NCBI GenBank assembly: GCA_036346405.1
Contig: CM070563.1
Location: 1,674,001 to 1,738,000 of the forward strand
Direction of reading: 5' to 3'
Origin: Phyllostachys edulis
Lineage: Eukaryota > Streptophyta > Magnoliopsida > Poales > Poaceae
DNA length: 64,000 bases
A program made the position numbers and the translations under genes. How positions within the stretch are numbered: the first letter of the stretch is position 1; each line of letters opens with the position of its first letter. Below the pieces are notes generated by a model. It made no database searches and was not told the DNA's origin. It saw only the letters and a list, made by a program, of their open reading frames with translations. This document shows positions 35,365-44,749 of the stretch, piece after piece.

Positions 35365-35995
35365 TTTGGCATGTACAAGCATTTCTTGGCCCAATCTGTC
35401 CGAATGCTTCTTGATGGATCCGATCAATCTGGGCATGGAAATTTTTGGAGAAGTTTAAAATGTACTTAACAACCAGTCCTAGACAGCTAGTGAGGATTAA
35501 GGAGACCCAAAGTGAAGGCATTTTCCTTCAGTACTGGCTAATCTTTGATCAAATACATTTGCAAGAAATGACTCAAGTATATAATATATGTTAGTATCCG
35601 AATTTGTTATGGGAATATTATACTGTAGAACGTTTGTAAGAAGGAATTGCCATCTGAGCCACAGCGAGCATTGTGCAGTGAAGTTCAGAAATGAATTTTG
35701 TAATGCGCGCGCACCCAAATTAACCAACAAGAAGTCGCTGGAAGGTGCTCTTTCAACTGAGACTTGCTGCCACCACCAGGCACGGACAACAAGAGTCACC
35801 TCACCTTCACCTCCCTTAGCTAGTAATTAGTTCACCGATGTGACGAATTGACTGACTGTGTCTGCCTCTGCAAAGTTGCAAGTAAGTTGCGACGAAATCA
35901 CTCGGTCAATTTCAGCTCAATGGTAAATTCATCTAGTTTACGCACTAGACAGAGCAATCAATAAACTGACATCAAGCATGGGAAACTTTCAGGCA
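35365..35995. other. spacer, no feature recognised
   Basis: Only short open frames without domains (35497-35830). The words GGCTAATCTTTTATCAAATA at 34689 and GGCTAATCTTTGATCAAATA at 35527 repeat, each followed by CATTTGCAAGAAA. This suggests a short duplication flanking the LINE fragment. Confidence 0.35.
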
Positions 35996-35999
35996 ATCA

Positions 36000-36304
36000 G
36001 GGTCTGCTTGGTTTGAGTCTGAAGCCATTTGCCTGGGTGAGAGCTACGCTGGGTTGTTGACTGACGCTCGTTTGGATGTTGGCCTGGGAACCAAGCGAAG
36101 AAAATGAACGCCGCCTACCAGGCAGTTATCTCTTGTCTCTCTTTTAGTTGTTTCTCTCTCCTTTCTATCTCCAGGCACGTATTATCAACTAAACACCATA
36201 TCTCCAGATTTGCCTGACCAGGCAAAAATCATCTGCTTCTCAGGCTGCTCTCAGGCACCACTTTTTCTCAGGCACGGATCTCAGGCCTTGAACCAAACAT
36301 GCCC
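36000..36304. mobile_element. Tourist-like MITE (about 305 bp)
   Basis: The ends are GGGTCTGCTTGGTTTGAG and, inverted, GGGCATGTTTGGTTCAAG. The flanks are TCA on both sides (35997-35999 and 36305-36307), a 3-bp duplication as in PIF/Harbinger elements. The internal motifs CTCAGGC and GCCTGGG recur. Confidence 0.65.
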
Positions 36305-36307
36305 TCA

Positions 36308-36412
36308 GTCCCACGTGGAGACTCTCCTCATAGGCCATAGCCGTCTCATCATGATCGTAGGGTCCCACGAGGAGACTCCTCACAGGCCATAGCCGTCTCA
36401 TCATGATCGCAG
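36308..36412. repeat. tandem repeat, two units of about 52 bp
   Basis: TCCCACGTGGAGACTC and TCCCACGAGGAGACTC begin two units that each continue through AGGCCATAGCCGTCTCATCA. It lies between two MITEs. Confidence 0.8.
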
Positions 36413-36423
36413 TGACTCCGTAA

Positions 36424-36683
36424 GAGCATCCACAGTGTACAGCCATTTTGTCCTAACTAAACAAAAATACCGTAATATATGAACTCCTTTAGTATTGCTG
36501 GGACTCACACCCAAATAAAACATCTCCTCAATCCTCTTCTCTCTCCTCCCATGAACCTGGTTCTTAGCTAAGCTCCTATTCCTCTTCTCTCACCTCTAAG
36601 ACCCTTTGTTGCAATGTGTAGTACCCCTTTCTCCTCTTCTCTCTTCTCTAAAACCCCCTTTCAAAACCACATTGCGCATGCTC
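36424..36683. mobile_element. MITE with GAGCAT ends and TAA duplication (260 bp)
   Basis: The left end GAGCATCCACAGTG and the right end (inverted GAGCATGCGCAATG) are flanked by TAA at 36421-36423 and 36684-36686. GAGCATC-type ends with TAA duplications fit PIF/Harbinger-derived MITEs. Confidence 0.65.
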
Positions 36684-36800
36684 TAAGGATCGATCCATAC
36701 AAGAATTTCCCTGCTAAGCATGGCAGGACCCATCCAACAATCACGAAAGAACTGTGAGGTCGCTATTTGCCCCCAAAAGGGAGGAAGACCCTCCTCGTTC

Positions 36801-36897
36801 AGCCTCGTTTGGAACACAGGAATTTCACAAAAAGATTTATACGAATTTCACATGACACCATTCAATTCCCGCGGGAATCGGAGTAGTTCAAACTGAG
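36801..36897. mobile_element. short MITE-like repeat
   Basis: GCCTCGTTTGGAACA on the left and the inverted GGCTCAGTTTGAACT on the right bracket about 97 bp. Such ends are common in grass MITEs. Target duplication not resolved. Confidence 0.4.
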
Positions 36898-36929
36898 CCT
36901 CGTGGCCTCGTAGCCTGTGGAAGGATAAC

Positions 36930-37177
36930 ATCAATGGGCCATGAATAGCCTTCCCAAAACCTAGCCATAGGCCCATTGTTAGAGGTCCGTATAGGACACA
37001 TGCAGCCCATTAACGTTCTAAGCCCACTACAGGCCTAGCAGCTGAATCGGCTTCCCGTTCGCGGCCCACAGGATACCACGGGTTTTTAGGGTTAGGGCGA
37101 CACGAGAGGGCGGGGGGGACCCGGTGGGCGGTGGCTCACGTGCTGGGTGGCCGGGCCGGGCCCGGCCCCTATATATG
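36930..37177 (+). promoter_or_regulatory. NDPK1 promoter: site II motifs, telo-box, TATA box
   Basis: Several GCCCA/TGGGC (site II) motifs occur: ATGGGCC near 36937, AGGCCCATT near 36969, AGCCCATT near 37006, AGCCCAC near 37020 and CGGCCCAC near 37063. A telo-box (TTAGGGTTAGGG) is near 37086. The TATA box CTATATATG is at 37169-37177, about 105 bp before the ATG. Site II plus telo-box pairs are typical of plant genes induced in dividing cells. Confidence 0.6.
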
Positions 37178-37280
37178 AGAGACAACCCTTGCCTAGGGTT
37201 TCTCCCTCCTCCCAACGGCGCCGACCAAAGACCAAATCCCCCAAAAAGCTCGAAGCGAGCAGCCTCTCCTCAAGCTAGCA

Positions 37281-39965
37281 ATGGCGACGGAGCAGACCTT
37301 CATCATGATCAAGCCCGACGGCGTCCAGAGGGGCCTCGTAAGCACCACCATCTCTTATCCCCTTCTCTTCTCTTCCATCGATTCGGTGTTCTGTGCTGTT
37401 TTGGTTTGGTTTCGCTTTGCTTGGTACTAGCTAGTGTTAACATCTGTGTCTCCCTCTTTTGTTTGCTCAGATTGGCGAGGTCATCAGCCGCTTCGAGAAG
37501 AAGGGCTTCTACCTCAAAGGTAACCCGCCGTTCTGTCTGTGCTTGCATTAGGATGTGAAATGCCTTTTTTTTTTCTTTGGTCTAAAAAGAAGCTTCTTTC
37601 TGAAATAAAAGATCGAAACTTTGTAACTGAAAGTTGGGTGCTTCTGATGGAAAAAAGGAATTGCTTGTGTCAAGTTTCCTGATCTGTTAGTAAAGATTAG
37701 ATTTTTTTTGTGTACGTCAACTAAGTTTCTGTAATCTGTGGATTTATATTTCTGCTTATTTGATGATTTCTGCACAAACTGTTGTGTGGGTGATGACTGC
37801 TTGCTGATTTGCGAAATGAACATGCAGCCATGAAGCTTATGAACGTGGAGAAGTCGTTCGCTGAGAAGCACTACGCCGATCTGTCGTCCAAGCCCTTCTT
37901 CTCGGGGCTCGTGGAGTACATCGTCTCTGGCCCCGTGGTCGCCATGGTCTGGGAGGGCAAGAGCGTTGTCGCCACTGGCCGCAAGCTCGTCGGCGCCACC
38001 AACCCCCTGGCTGCTGAGCCGGGCACCATCCGTGGTGACTTTGCCGTCGACATTGGCAGGTCAGATTTCACTCCGTAGTAAATTAAAATTAGCCTTTTGG
38101 TTCGTCTGTCCGTGCCAATGTTATTGAGTTGCATCGTCCATTGCTTATGCTTACTCTATCTGAGCACATATGTTACTGTGGCTGTGAAATCCAATTGGAA
38201 ATCCCATTCTTTATAATCACTTTCATGTAAGGAGTTCCTTTTCAGTAATACTCTAAAATGCTTTATTTTCGAAGTCTCTTACTATGCTTGTAGAGAAATA
38301 ACTAATTTAGCTAATGAATTTGGGCAGAAGGATAAGACTTGTGCAACACAAACTATTTGTTTTGTTGTGTAGTCGAATTAAATCTTGGAGGGTTGTATAT
38401 TTCATCATGTAAGCTGTGCGTTGACCTGTTGGGAGAGCTTGGTGGGCTCCAGTTCATTAGTTCATTCTCTAGCTTAGCACAATAAAAGCATCTTAAAGGG
38501 GCATATGCTTTGCTTTTCTGCACTTTTAAGCAGTGCATGAATGTCCAATCCATATCTCATAATTGCGACCATGCTGCACTTCTAGCTACTAGTAGTATAT
38601 TATTGCTTGCATTGTGCCATCCATTATTCACCCTTATGGGTCCAATGTGGGACAGTGCATGTGGCACATGGTAACTAGATATGCACCCTGTACTCATTCT
38701 GAATCTGATTCGGAGTCCAGAAAAACTTGCTTTCTTTTCTGAACATAAGTGCACTCTATCCTGCCCATGTTTTGATCACCCATTTAACGCGTCATGTCTT
38801 AGCCTGACGAAAATAATCAGGGTAACTGGTTTATGATTCCTGTAGTCTATATAAGGATATGAGTATGACTAAAGCAATGAAACGATGTTTTAGAGGCATT
38901 CCCATTTAACTATTGTTTGATGTATTACACGTTTGAGTGCACATCATGGTTATTAAGGCGTCGCCTAAGCGGTAAAGCGCCGCTGGGGGCAAGGCGTCCG
39001 CCGTAGGCCTAAGGCGTCGTATGGCGGCTGGAAGGCCTGAGGCGACGCCTTAGACAGAGGAGAGGAGCGCGACGTCAGGAAGGAAGGTTTGGGGATTTTT
39101 GCTAAACCAGGCCTCCATCTCACACGAAGCCTTGACCCGACCCGGGAAAGAGAAGGGCGAAGACTCACGGTGGAACCCTAGGCGGCGGCGTCTCCATCTC
39201 ACCGCTCTTGTCCCTTGCAGCTCCGGCTATGTCGAATATGCATCACCCTCTCCAGCCCATCCCTGTCGCCTCCTCCCTAGCTCCACGACACGCCGCCTCC
39301 TCTCCGGATCCCCTTCGTGCGCCGTCTCCTCCCCGGCTCCCCGGATTGTTGTGCTGATGGGAGGGGGATGAGGCGTGGTGGGATGGCAGAGGGAAGAGCG
39401 CAAGAGAGGGGACAGCGAGAGTGAGGCGTAGGGACTAGGGAGCGAGAGAGGATCGGTCGAGTGAGAGTCACTCGGTCAGCTGGACTCGGTTGGGCTGGAT
39501 GAGTGAGTCACTCAATGTTGGGCCGCTGGACTCGGTTGGGCTGGATGGTCTAGGTCCTCTTTTCATTTTTTTTCCTTTCTCTTTTCTTTTTTCTTTCTCT
39601 TTTCTTCTTCCCTGCCACTGCTCTGTTCGACCACCACCTTAGGATGTATAAGGCGTCGCCTTGCCTCGCGCCTTAGCGTTTAAAAGGTGAGGGGGGTGGG
39701 TTGCCTCGTCTTACCGCCTTAATAACCATGGTGCACATTTGTTCACGACCCAAGATCTCTTATGCAGTATTAGCCTTTTGCTTTCTTTTGTATTCGTACA
39801 ATCTTGCTATCTGGCCAAATTCTGAAAGATTTTATTGTACCATCCAGGAATGTCATTCATGGAAGCGACTCGATTGAGAATGCTAGGAAGGAGATTGCCC
39901 TGTGGTTCCCTGAGGGCATCGCCGAGTGGACGAGCAACCAGCACCCCTGGATCTATGAGGTCTAA
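37281..39965 (+). CDS. NDPK1: nucleoside diphosphate kinase 1
   Basis: The enzyme transfers the gamma-phosphate from ATP to NDPs through a phosphohistidine, in the cytosol. Exons are 37281-37337, 37471-37519, 37828-38059 and 39848-39965. All have canonical splice sites and consistent phases, giving 151 aa, close to the usual 148-149. MATEQTFIMIKPDGVQRGL is the standard N-terminus, with the nucleotide-binding Lys in MIKPDG. The active His is residue 117 in NVIHGSDS, at the start of exon 4. The C-terminus is HPWIYEV. There is no transit peptide, so it is the type I cytosolic form. Intron 3 is enlarged by a 786-bp hAT-type insertion at 38945-39730 that leaves the splice sites intact. Confidence 0.97.
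38945..39730. mobile_element. hAT-type non-autonomous element in NDPK1 intron 3 (786 bp)
   Basis: The ends are perfectly inverted over 16 bp (CATGGTTATTAAGGCG). They are flanked by the 8-bp duplication GTGCACAT at 38937-38944 and 39731-39738, the length typical of hAT elements. Subterminal parts are rich in GGCG/CGCC words (GGCGTCGCCTAAGCGG). The centre (39100-39370) is GC-rich and gene-like, including GGAACCCTAGGCGGCGGCG and a poly-pyrimidine plus CAG stretch, so it may hold a captured host fragment. It carries no transposase. Confidence 0.85.
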
Positions 39966-40290
39966 AAATGCATGTAACTATGAACCTCGTGGGCTTTGGC
40001 AAGAATGGCATCTGCAGTGCTATTAGCTGCTATTTATAGTTTTTGAGTGTTGAGATCAGTATCTCAGAACCTTATGTGTGAACTGAAGTTTTCTTCCAAA
40101 GCTTGCGTGCTATGCATGCATTACCTGTTGCTCTTGATATTTAATATGGTATTGCTTTTATGTGGGCTGCATTGCATGGTTTTATTTTGCTTTATCGTTT
40201 TATTTCTGGCGAAAGGTTTTGAGTTGAAATCTCTCCATAACGTTGTCATGCAACCGGTTGCCAATGACTTGAGCTGTTCATGAATATATG
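39966..40290 (+). other. NDPK1 3' untranslated region and downstream flank
   Basis: The sequence after TAA is T-rich and non-coding, with a typical grass 3' UTR appearance up to about 40280. Open frames here carry no domain. Confidence 0.5.
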
Positions 40291-40580
40291 AACGACAATG
40301 GTACGACGCATATGTCATACGTCTGAAGCGAGAAGGAAAAATCGGACGCCTGCTCACGTGAAACCGTGAAGACTCACTTCACTTTCCCCACTGCTTGTCC
40401 TCATCCACGTTTATTCACCACCCATGCTCTCCCTTCTGCCTCTTGAGACTACCTCCTCTCCTTGTGTTGCACTACTCTCCTAGAGCAGCAGGAGCATTTA
40501 GCGCAGCCTTTGCGTCTCGCTCCCCCTACCCCATAGGGCCTGACCTCTCCGGGGTACCCCTGCCTCCGCCGTCGGAGGCT

Positions 40581-40807
40581 CTCCTCTGAGCGCCGGCCGC
40601 TGCCGTGGCTGGGTCCTTGGTAGCACCGGCTTCCTGCACACGTGCTGTTTGTGCGATGCAGGGCCAAGCCCTGGCTGGGGTTAGGGTTCTTCTCTCCTCT
40701 AAGCGCCGGCCGCTGCCGTGGCTGGGTTCTTGGTAGCACTGGCTTCCTGCACACGTGCTGTTTGTGCAATGCAGGGCCAAGCCCTGGCTAGGGTTAGGGT
40801 TCTTGGC
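40581..40807. repeat. 113-bp tandem duplication, GC-rich
   Basis: Two units start CTCCTCT at 40581 and 40694. Each contains GCGCCGGCCGCTGCCGTGGC, TTCCTGCACACGTGCTGTTT and GGCCAAGCCCTGGCT, and ends in TTAGGGTTCTT. They differ at about five positions. The surrounding 40395-41130 block is gene-like in composition but encodes nothing recognised; its right part runs into the MULE target site at 41139. Confidence 0.85.
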
Positions 40808-41138
40808 TCGGAGCACGCTCTCGTTGCTTCGGGCTTTGAAGTTTAGGGAGAAAAGTTTGGGTTTTGAGGCGGTTCGTGGGCTCGTTTCTTGGGGGAGATT
40901 GGTTCCCTACGAGGCAACTCCGGGCTCGCCGGCCGACAATGGCGACAAGGGCGTGGTGTGGCTATCTTTCGTTTAATCCTCTGTGCTTGTTCTCGATTGT
41001 TGCGAGAGGTAAATCAAGTTGTTGGGTCGTATTTTGTGTTGCAAACTTGTCTACCTCCTTTAAAATTAATGTTGCAATAATAGTTTTTATTTGCTATAAT
41101 AGTCTTTTTAATTCGTTACTATAAGAGGTGTTTTTGTT

Positions 41139-41148
41139 GAATTAGTTA
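41139..41148. repeat. target site duplication GAATTAGTTA, left
   Basis: The 10-bp word directly precedes the MULE end GATTTTTTTGAAATAG and is repeated at 52064-52073. MULEs usually make 9-11-bp duplications. Confidence 0.9.
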
Positions 41149-41269
41149 GATTTTTTTGAAATAGTATTATTTTAAAAGAAATTTACAAAAAAAAAGTCAT
41201 TTTTTATACAAAACTAGGCTATTTTTTTAATACAAAACTAGGCTACTATCGTTATTTGAAATCACGAAA

Positions 41270-41380
41270 AGGCTATGTTGCCATTCCAAATGGCGATATT
41301 AGCCTAGACAATAGCGATAATAGGTCATAATAGTGCAGAGAGATCCTTGTCGCCAGTTGAAATGACGATAAGGACTTTTT
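41270..41380. repeat. palindromes, left arm of the MULE
   Basis: TTGCCATTCCAAATGGCGAT (near 41278) and CCTTGTCGCCAGTTGAAATG (near 41346, continuing ACGATAAGG) are degenerate members of the palindrome family described at 1922-2095. Confidence 0.65.
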
Positions 41381-41397
41381 TTTACTGTCTATTTTCG

Positions 41398-41545
41398 ATC
41401 ACATATTTTATGAGCAAATCACAATGATATTACAAAATATTCAACACAACATCATCACATTTTTTGTCGACAAATCACAATGATATTACAGAACATTCAG
41501 TGTAACGTCCTCACACATTTTATCGACAAATCACAATGATATTGG
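41398..41545. repeat. 56-bp tandem repeat, about 2.6 units
   Basis: AAATCACAATGATATT recurs at 41416, 41472 and 41528. The last unit overlaps the mudrA-like start codon region, so the array replaced the coding sequence at the deletion point. Confidence 0.85.
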
Positions 41546-41752
41546 TGGCGTCCGACATATTTGGCGTACTGCATTGTAAACAAGATTTTCACGATTAACC
41601 ACATATCTAAAACCAAACCACCCACCGAAAATGACTTTGTACAACATACTACACTACGTAACCGTACATCTAAAACTATGTAATCTATTCAGAATTAAAA
41701 ATTACCTAAAAGGTGAACGACCGGATGGGCAGCGCTTCGCTAGCCTCTCTCT

Positions 41753-42985
41753 TAGGGATGACAATTGTGCCCGATTACCTGCGTACCCGCGGGCGAATAC
41801 CCTAATAAAGGCGGGTATGTGCGTCTTTCTTTGCCCACGGGTATAAAAACGGGCACAATTTCTTACCCATCGGGTAAACGGGTGTAGGCATGGGTTAGCT
41901 CCACCCGTGCCCGCTTCGTCCGATTACCCGCCATCTACACTGACAGGTGGGACCGTAGAAACTGTGTAAAACCCTAGCCTCTTAGTCAAGTTCACGACCT
42001 CCCTTTCTACCACCCGCCTAGCCATCTTTAACACCGCTCCACTCTCTGCTCCTCCCTCCTCCCGAGAGCAACCCTAGCCACCGTAGCGCCTCATTCCGGA
42101 ACCTTGCGAAACCATCTCGACCCCGCGAATGGTAAGCAAGTAAGCGCCCTCTCCATTGCGAACCGCGCCACCCGCCTCCGGATCGACATTTTTTATTGGG
42201 TTGTTTGCTTTCGAGGATGACTTCGAGAACAACTCTTGCCGTCGGCCTTGCCTCGTCGGGGTTAAGACCGAAGCCATTTGCCGCCGCCAACACCACCACC
42301 ACCGCATGGTATGTGACCGTCCTCGTACTCGGCGACAACGAAGGCGGTGGCGAAGGTCGACCCCAACGTGCTTCTCGAGGACGACGGCGCCGTCGCTGTC
42401 GCCGACGAGGAGGATGAGGAGGGGGAGGACCTCTTCAACGACAACTACCTCGAGTAAGCCAAACAAGACCGAGATAGAGATTTCCAAGATTTGATTTTTA
42501 GGGGTTTCCAGTGGTTGACAGTTTAGGCCGTGAGATCTGGTAAATTAGTAGTTGACTGGATAATTCAATGGTTTTTGGTTCGTGGTTTGATTAGGGATTG
42601 GTGGATTTATTGTTTGCGGTGAAGATTGATCTCAGGAGTAGGCAAATTGTGGCACTCAGATACGACGGAATGATCAAATGCTTATCTGGATTTTGTTTTT
42701 TGTGTCAAAATTGTTGCTTTGTTAGACTACCATGTATTCTGTGAACTTTATAACGTAGCTTCGGTATTGATAATGTTGTAGCAATCAAATCATAACCCAA
42801 CTTGCACTATCGTAGTGACATGACTGCTAACTTGTTCGCAGGTAAACGGGCATGCCTGCGGGCGACGGGCATGGGCGAGGTTCTTCGCCGTCGTCCTTCA
42901 TGAACATGCAAGTGGGAAAATCGGTCATGCAGCATAGGTATGGGCGAGTACTACCCGTACCCACCACGCCCGATTGCCATCCCTA
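41753..42985. mobile_element. hAT-type element carrying a gene fragment (1233 bp)
   Basis: The ends are TAGGGATGACAATTGTGCCCG and, inverted, TAGGGATGGCAATCGGGCG. The flanking 8-mer CTCTCTCT occurs at 41745-41752 and 42986-42993. There is no transposase. The interior from 42130 to 42460 is GC-rich and contains MCM2-like coding sequence, and 42460-42840 looks like intron sequence. Confidence 0.85.
42290..42454 (+). pseudogene. MCM2 N-terminal fragment captured by a hAT element
   Basis: The plus strand reads VDPNVLLEDDGAVAVADEE followed by EGEDLFNDNYLE, then GTAAGCC as if at a splice donor (42454). This matches the acidic N-terminal region of plant MCM2, the replicative helicase subunit, where VDPN..PEDDGA and EDLFNDNYL are conserved. 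Upstream, GDNEGGGE fits the preceding acidic MCM2 stretch but is offset by one base. The fragment is bounded by hAT ends and cannot encode a helicase. Confidence 0.7.
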
Positions 42986-43967
42986 CTCTCTCTTCCACTC
43001 CTCTCCATCCCCCCCTGAAGGATCTAGACCTGCCATTATGTGTTAATGGAGTTTTGGTGATTAATGACAAATCTAATTATGAGTCTAACATCTTTATTGA
43101 TATACATATTGTGTAGTCTTATTTGGATATAAATGTGAAAATCACGAAGGCATGCAAGTAATTCATGACAAATCTAATTGTGAGACTAACAATTCTAATG
43201 TTGTATCTATGGTTTAGTCTTAATTGGATCAAAAGGTAAGAATCAAAGAGGCATGCATTCGACATCATTTCTTATATACATTGTTGCATTCCTCGGATCC
43301 AAAATATAGGTTGAACTCCACCAAAAAGGATAACTTGAATATGTGCATATGTTCCCATTACACATTTGTATATGCACACATTTAGGGGGAGCTCATTCTA
43401 TATTTTGTGGTTTCATTAGTGTTGATCCATATTCCCGTCCCACATATATCTGGGATCTTTACTTTGAAACGTATCCCTTGAATATATTTAACTTGCGTAG
43501 TTAATATATTCATATGAGTATATACAACTTGTGTAGTTTGTATAAACTCATATTTGGTATATATAACTTGTGTAGTTCATATATATTCATATGTGAGCAT
43601 ATAAGACTTGTGTAGTCCATATATGCTCGTATATCTTAATATTCATTTATGAGCAAATTGAAGTGATTATCATCAATCACCAAAGAGGGAAAGATTGTAG
43701 TATCTTGTCCCAACCATTACGAGTTAATGGTGTGTTGTGGTAATTAATGATAATCATATTGTGGAACTAACATTTTCCATGAGTTTGATGAATAGGCTAG
43801 GTTCCATGAGGTTGAAGCCTTTGGATGACATCATGAGTTGATCGTCATCAAGTCAAGAGCTTGAAGTAAAGGATACATCATGAGTTGATGTGTATCGAGT
43901 TCAAGAAGATGAGATGATCATGCGTTGATCATCAAGTCAAAGAGAAGACCCATCATGTGTTGATGGA

Positions 43968-44225
43968 GGGTAAGTGAAGAGTGCATCATGTATTGATACA
44001 GATTCAAGTTAAGAAGCCGGACTTGAAGTGAGGGTGTGCGTTATCAAGCTTCAAGTGGTTGCTCAAGGCAAAGGTATGACTAGCTAGGGCTAAAGAGGGT
44101 AAGTGAAGAGTGCATCATGTGTTGATACAGATTCAAGTTAAGAACTCGGACTTGAAGTGAGGGTGTGCATCATCAAGCTTCAAGTGGTTGCTCAAGGCAA
44201 AGGTATGACTAGCTAGGGCTAAGGA
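43968..44225. repeat. 129-bp tandem repeat, two units
   Basis: Units start GGGTAAGTGAAGAGTGCATC at 43968 and 44097 and end GACTAGCTAGGGCTAA. They are nearly identical and lie in the Sirevirus-type LTR. Confidence 0.88.
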
Positions 44226-44382
44226 TGTGTTCCTAGTCTTTTACCGGTCTCGGTGTTTGGTTGGGAGACCGGATTGCTAGTATAGGTCGCCGTACTATTA
44301 AGAGGGGTCTTGACTAGTAGCTTGAGTTAGTCATGTGTTAATAGCTCATTGTGTTTGCTCTAACTCACCTTAACATGTTGCC

Positions 44383-44610
44383 AATATTTGCGAATGTGTT
44401 TTGCAAATAGTTGTGGCTCATGGATAACCCTTGTAGCATGTGGCTTAAGTTTGCAAATGTGTTTTGCAAATGGTGTAAGTCCATGTACCTTATTTCTTGT
44501 GGCATTGATTCTAAAAGTTGGCAAATATGTTTTGCAACTTGTTGAGAATCTTGCTTTTGATCTGTGTTTGCATCACACATCAAATTGGCAAATGTGTTTT
44601 GCAATTTGAG
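44383..44610. repeat. four spaced copies of a TTTGCAAATGTGTTTTGCAA motif
   Basis: TTTGCGAATGTGTTTTGCAA, TTTGCAAATGTGTTTTGCAA, TTGGCAAATATGTTTTGCAA and TTGGCAAATGTGTTTTGCAA occur about 65-70 bp apart. Each is itself partly palindromic (TTTGCAAA / TTTTGCAA). Confidence 0.85.
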
Positions 44611-44749
44611 TTGAATCAAATGTAAACTGTGTTTTCACTGAAAATGGTAGTACCGGCGTGTATATCGCGGAACTACCGTGGAGCGGTAGTACCGCAAGTT
44701 ACTTAGCGGTATTACCGTGTGACGTTCGGACCGTCCGATCGTGTGGTAA

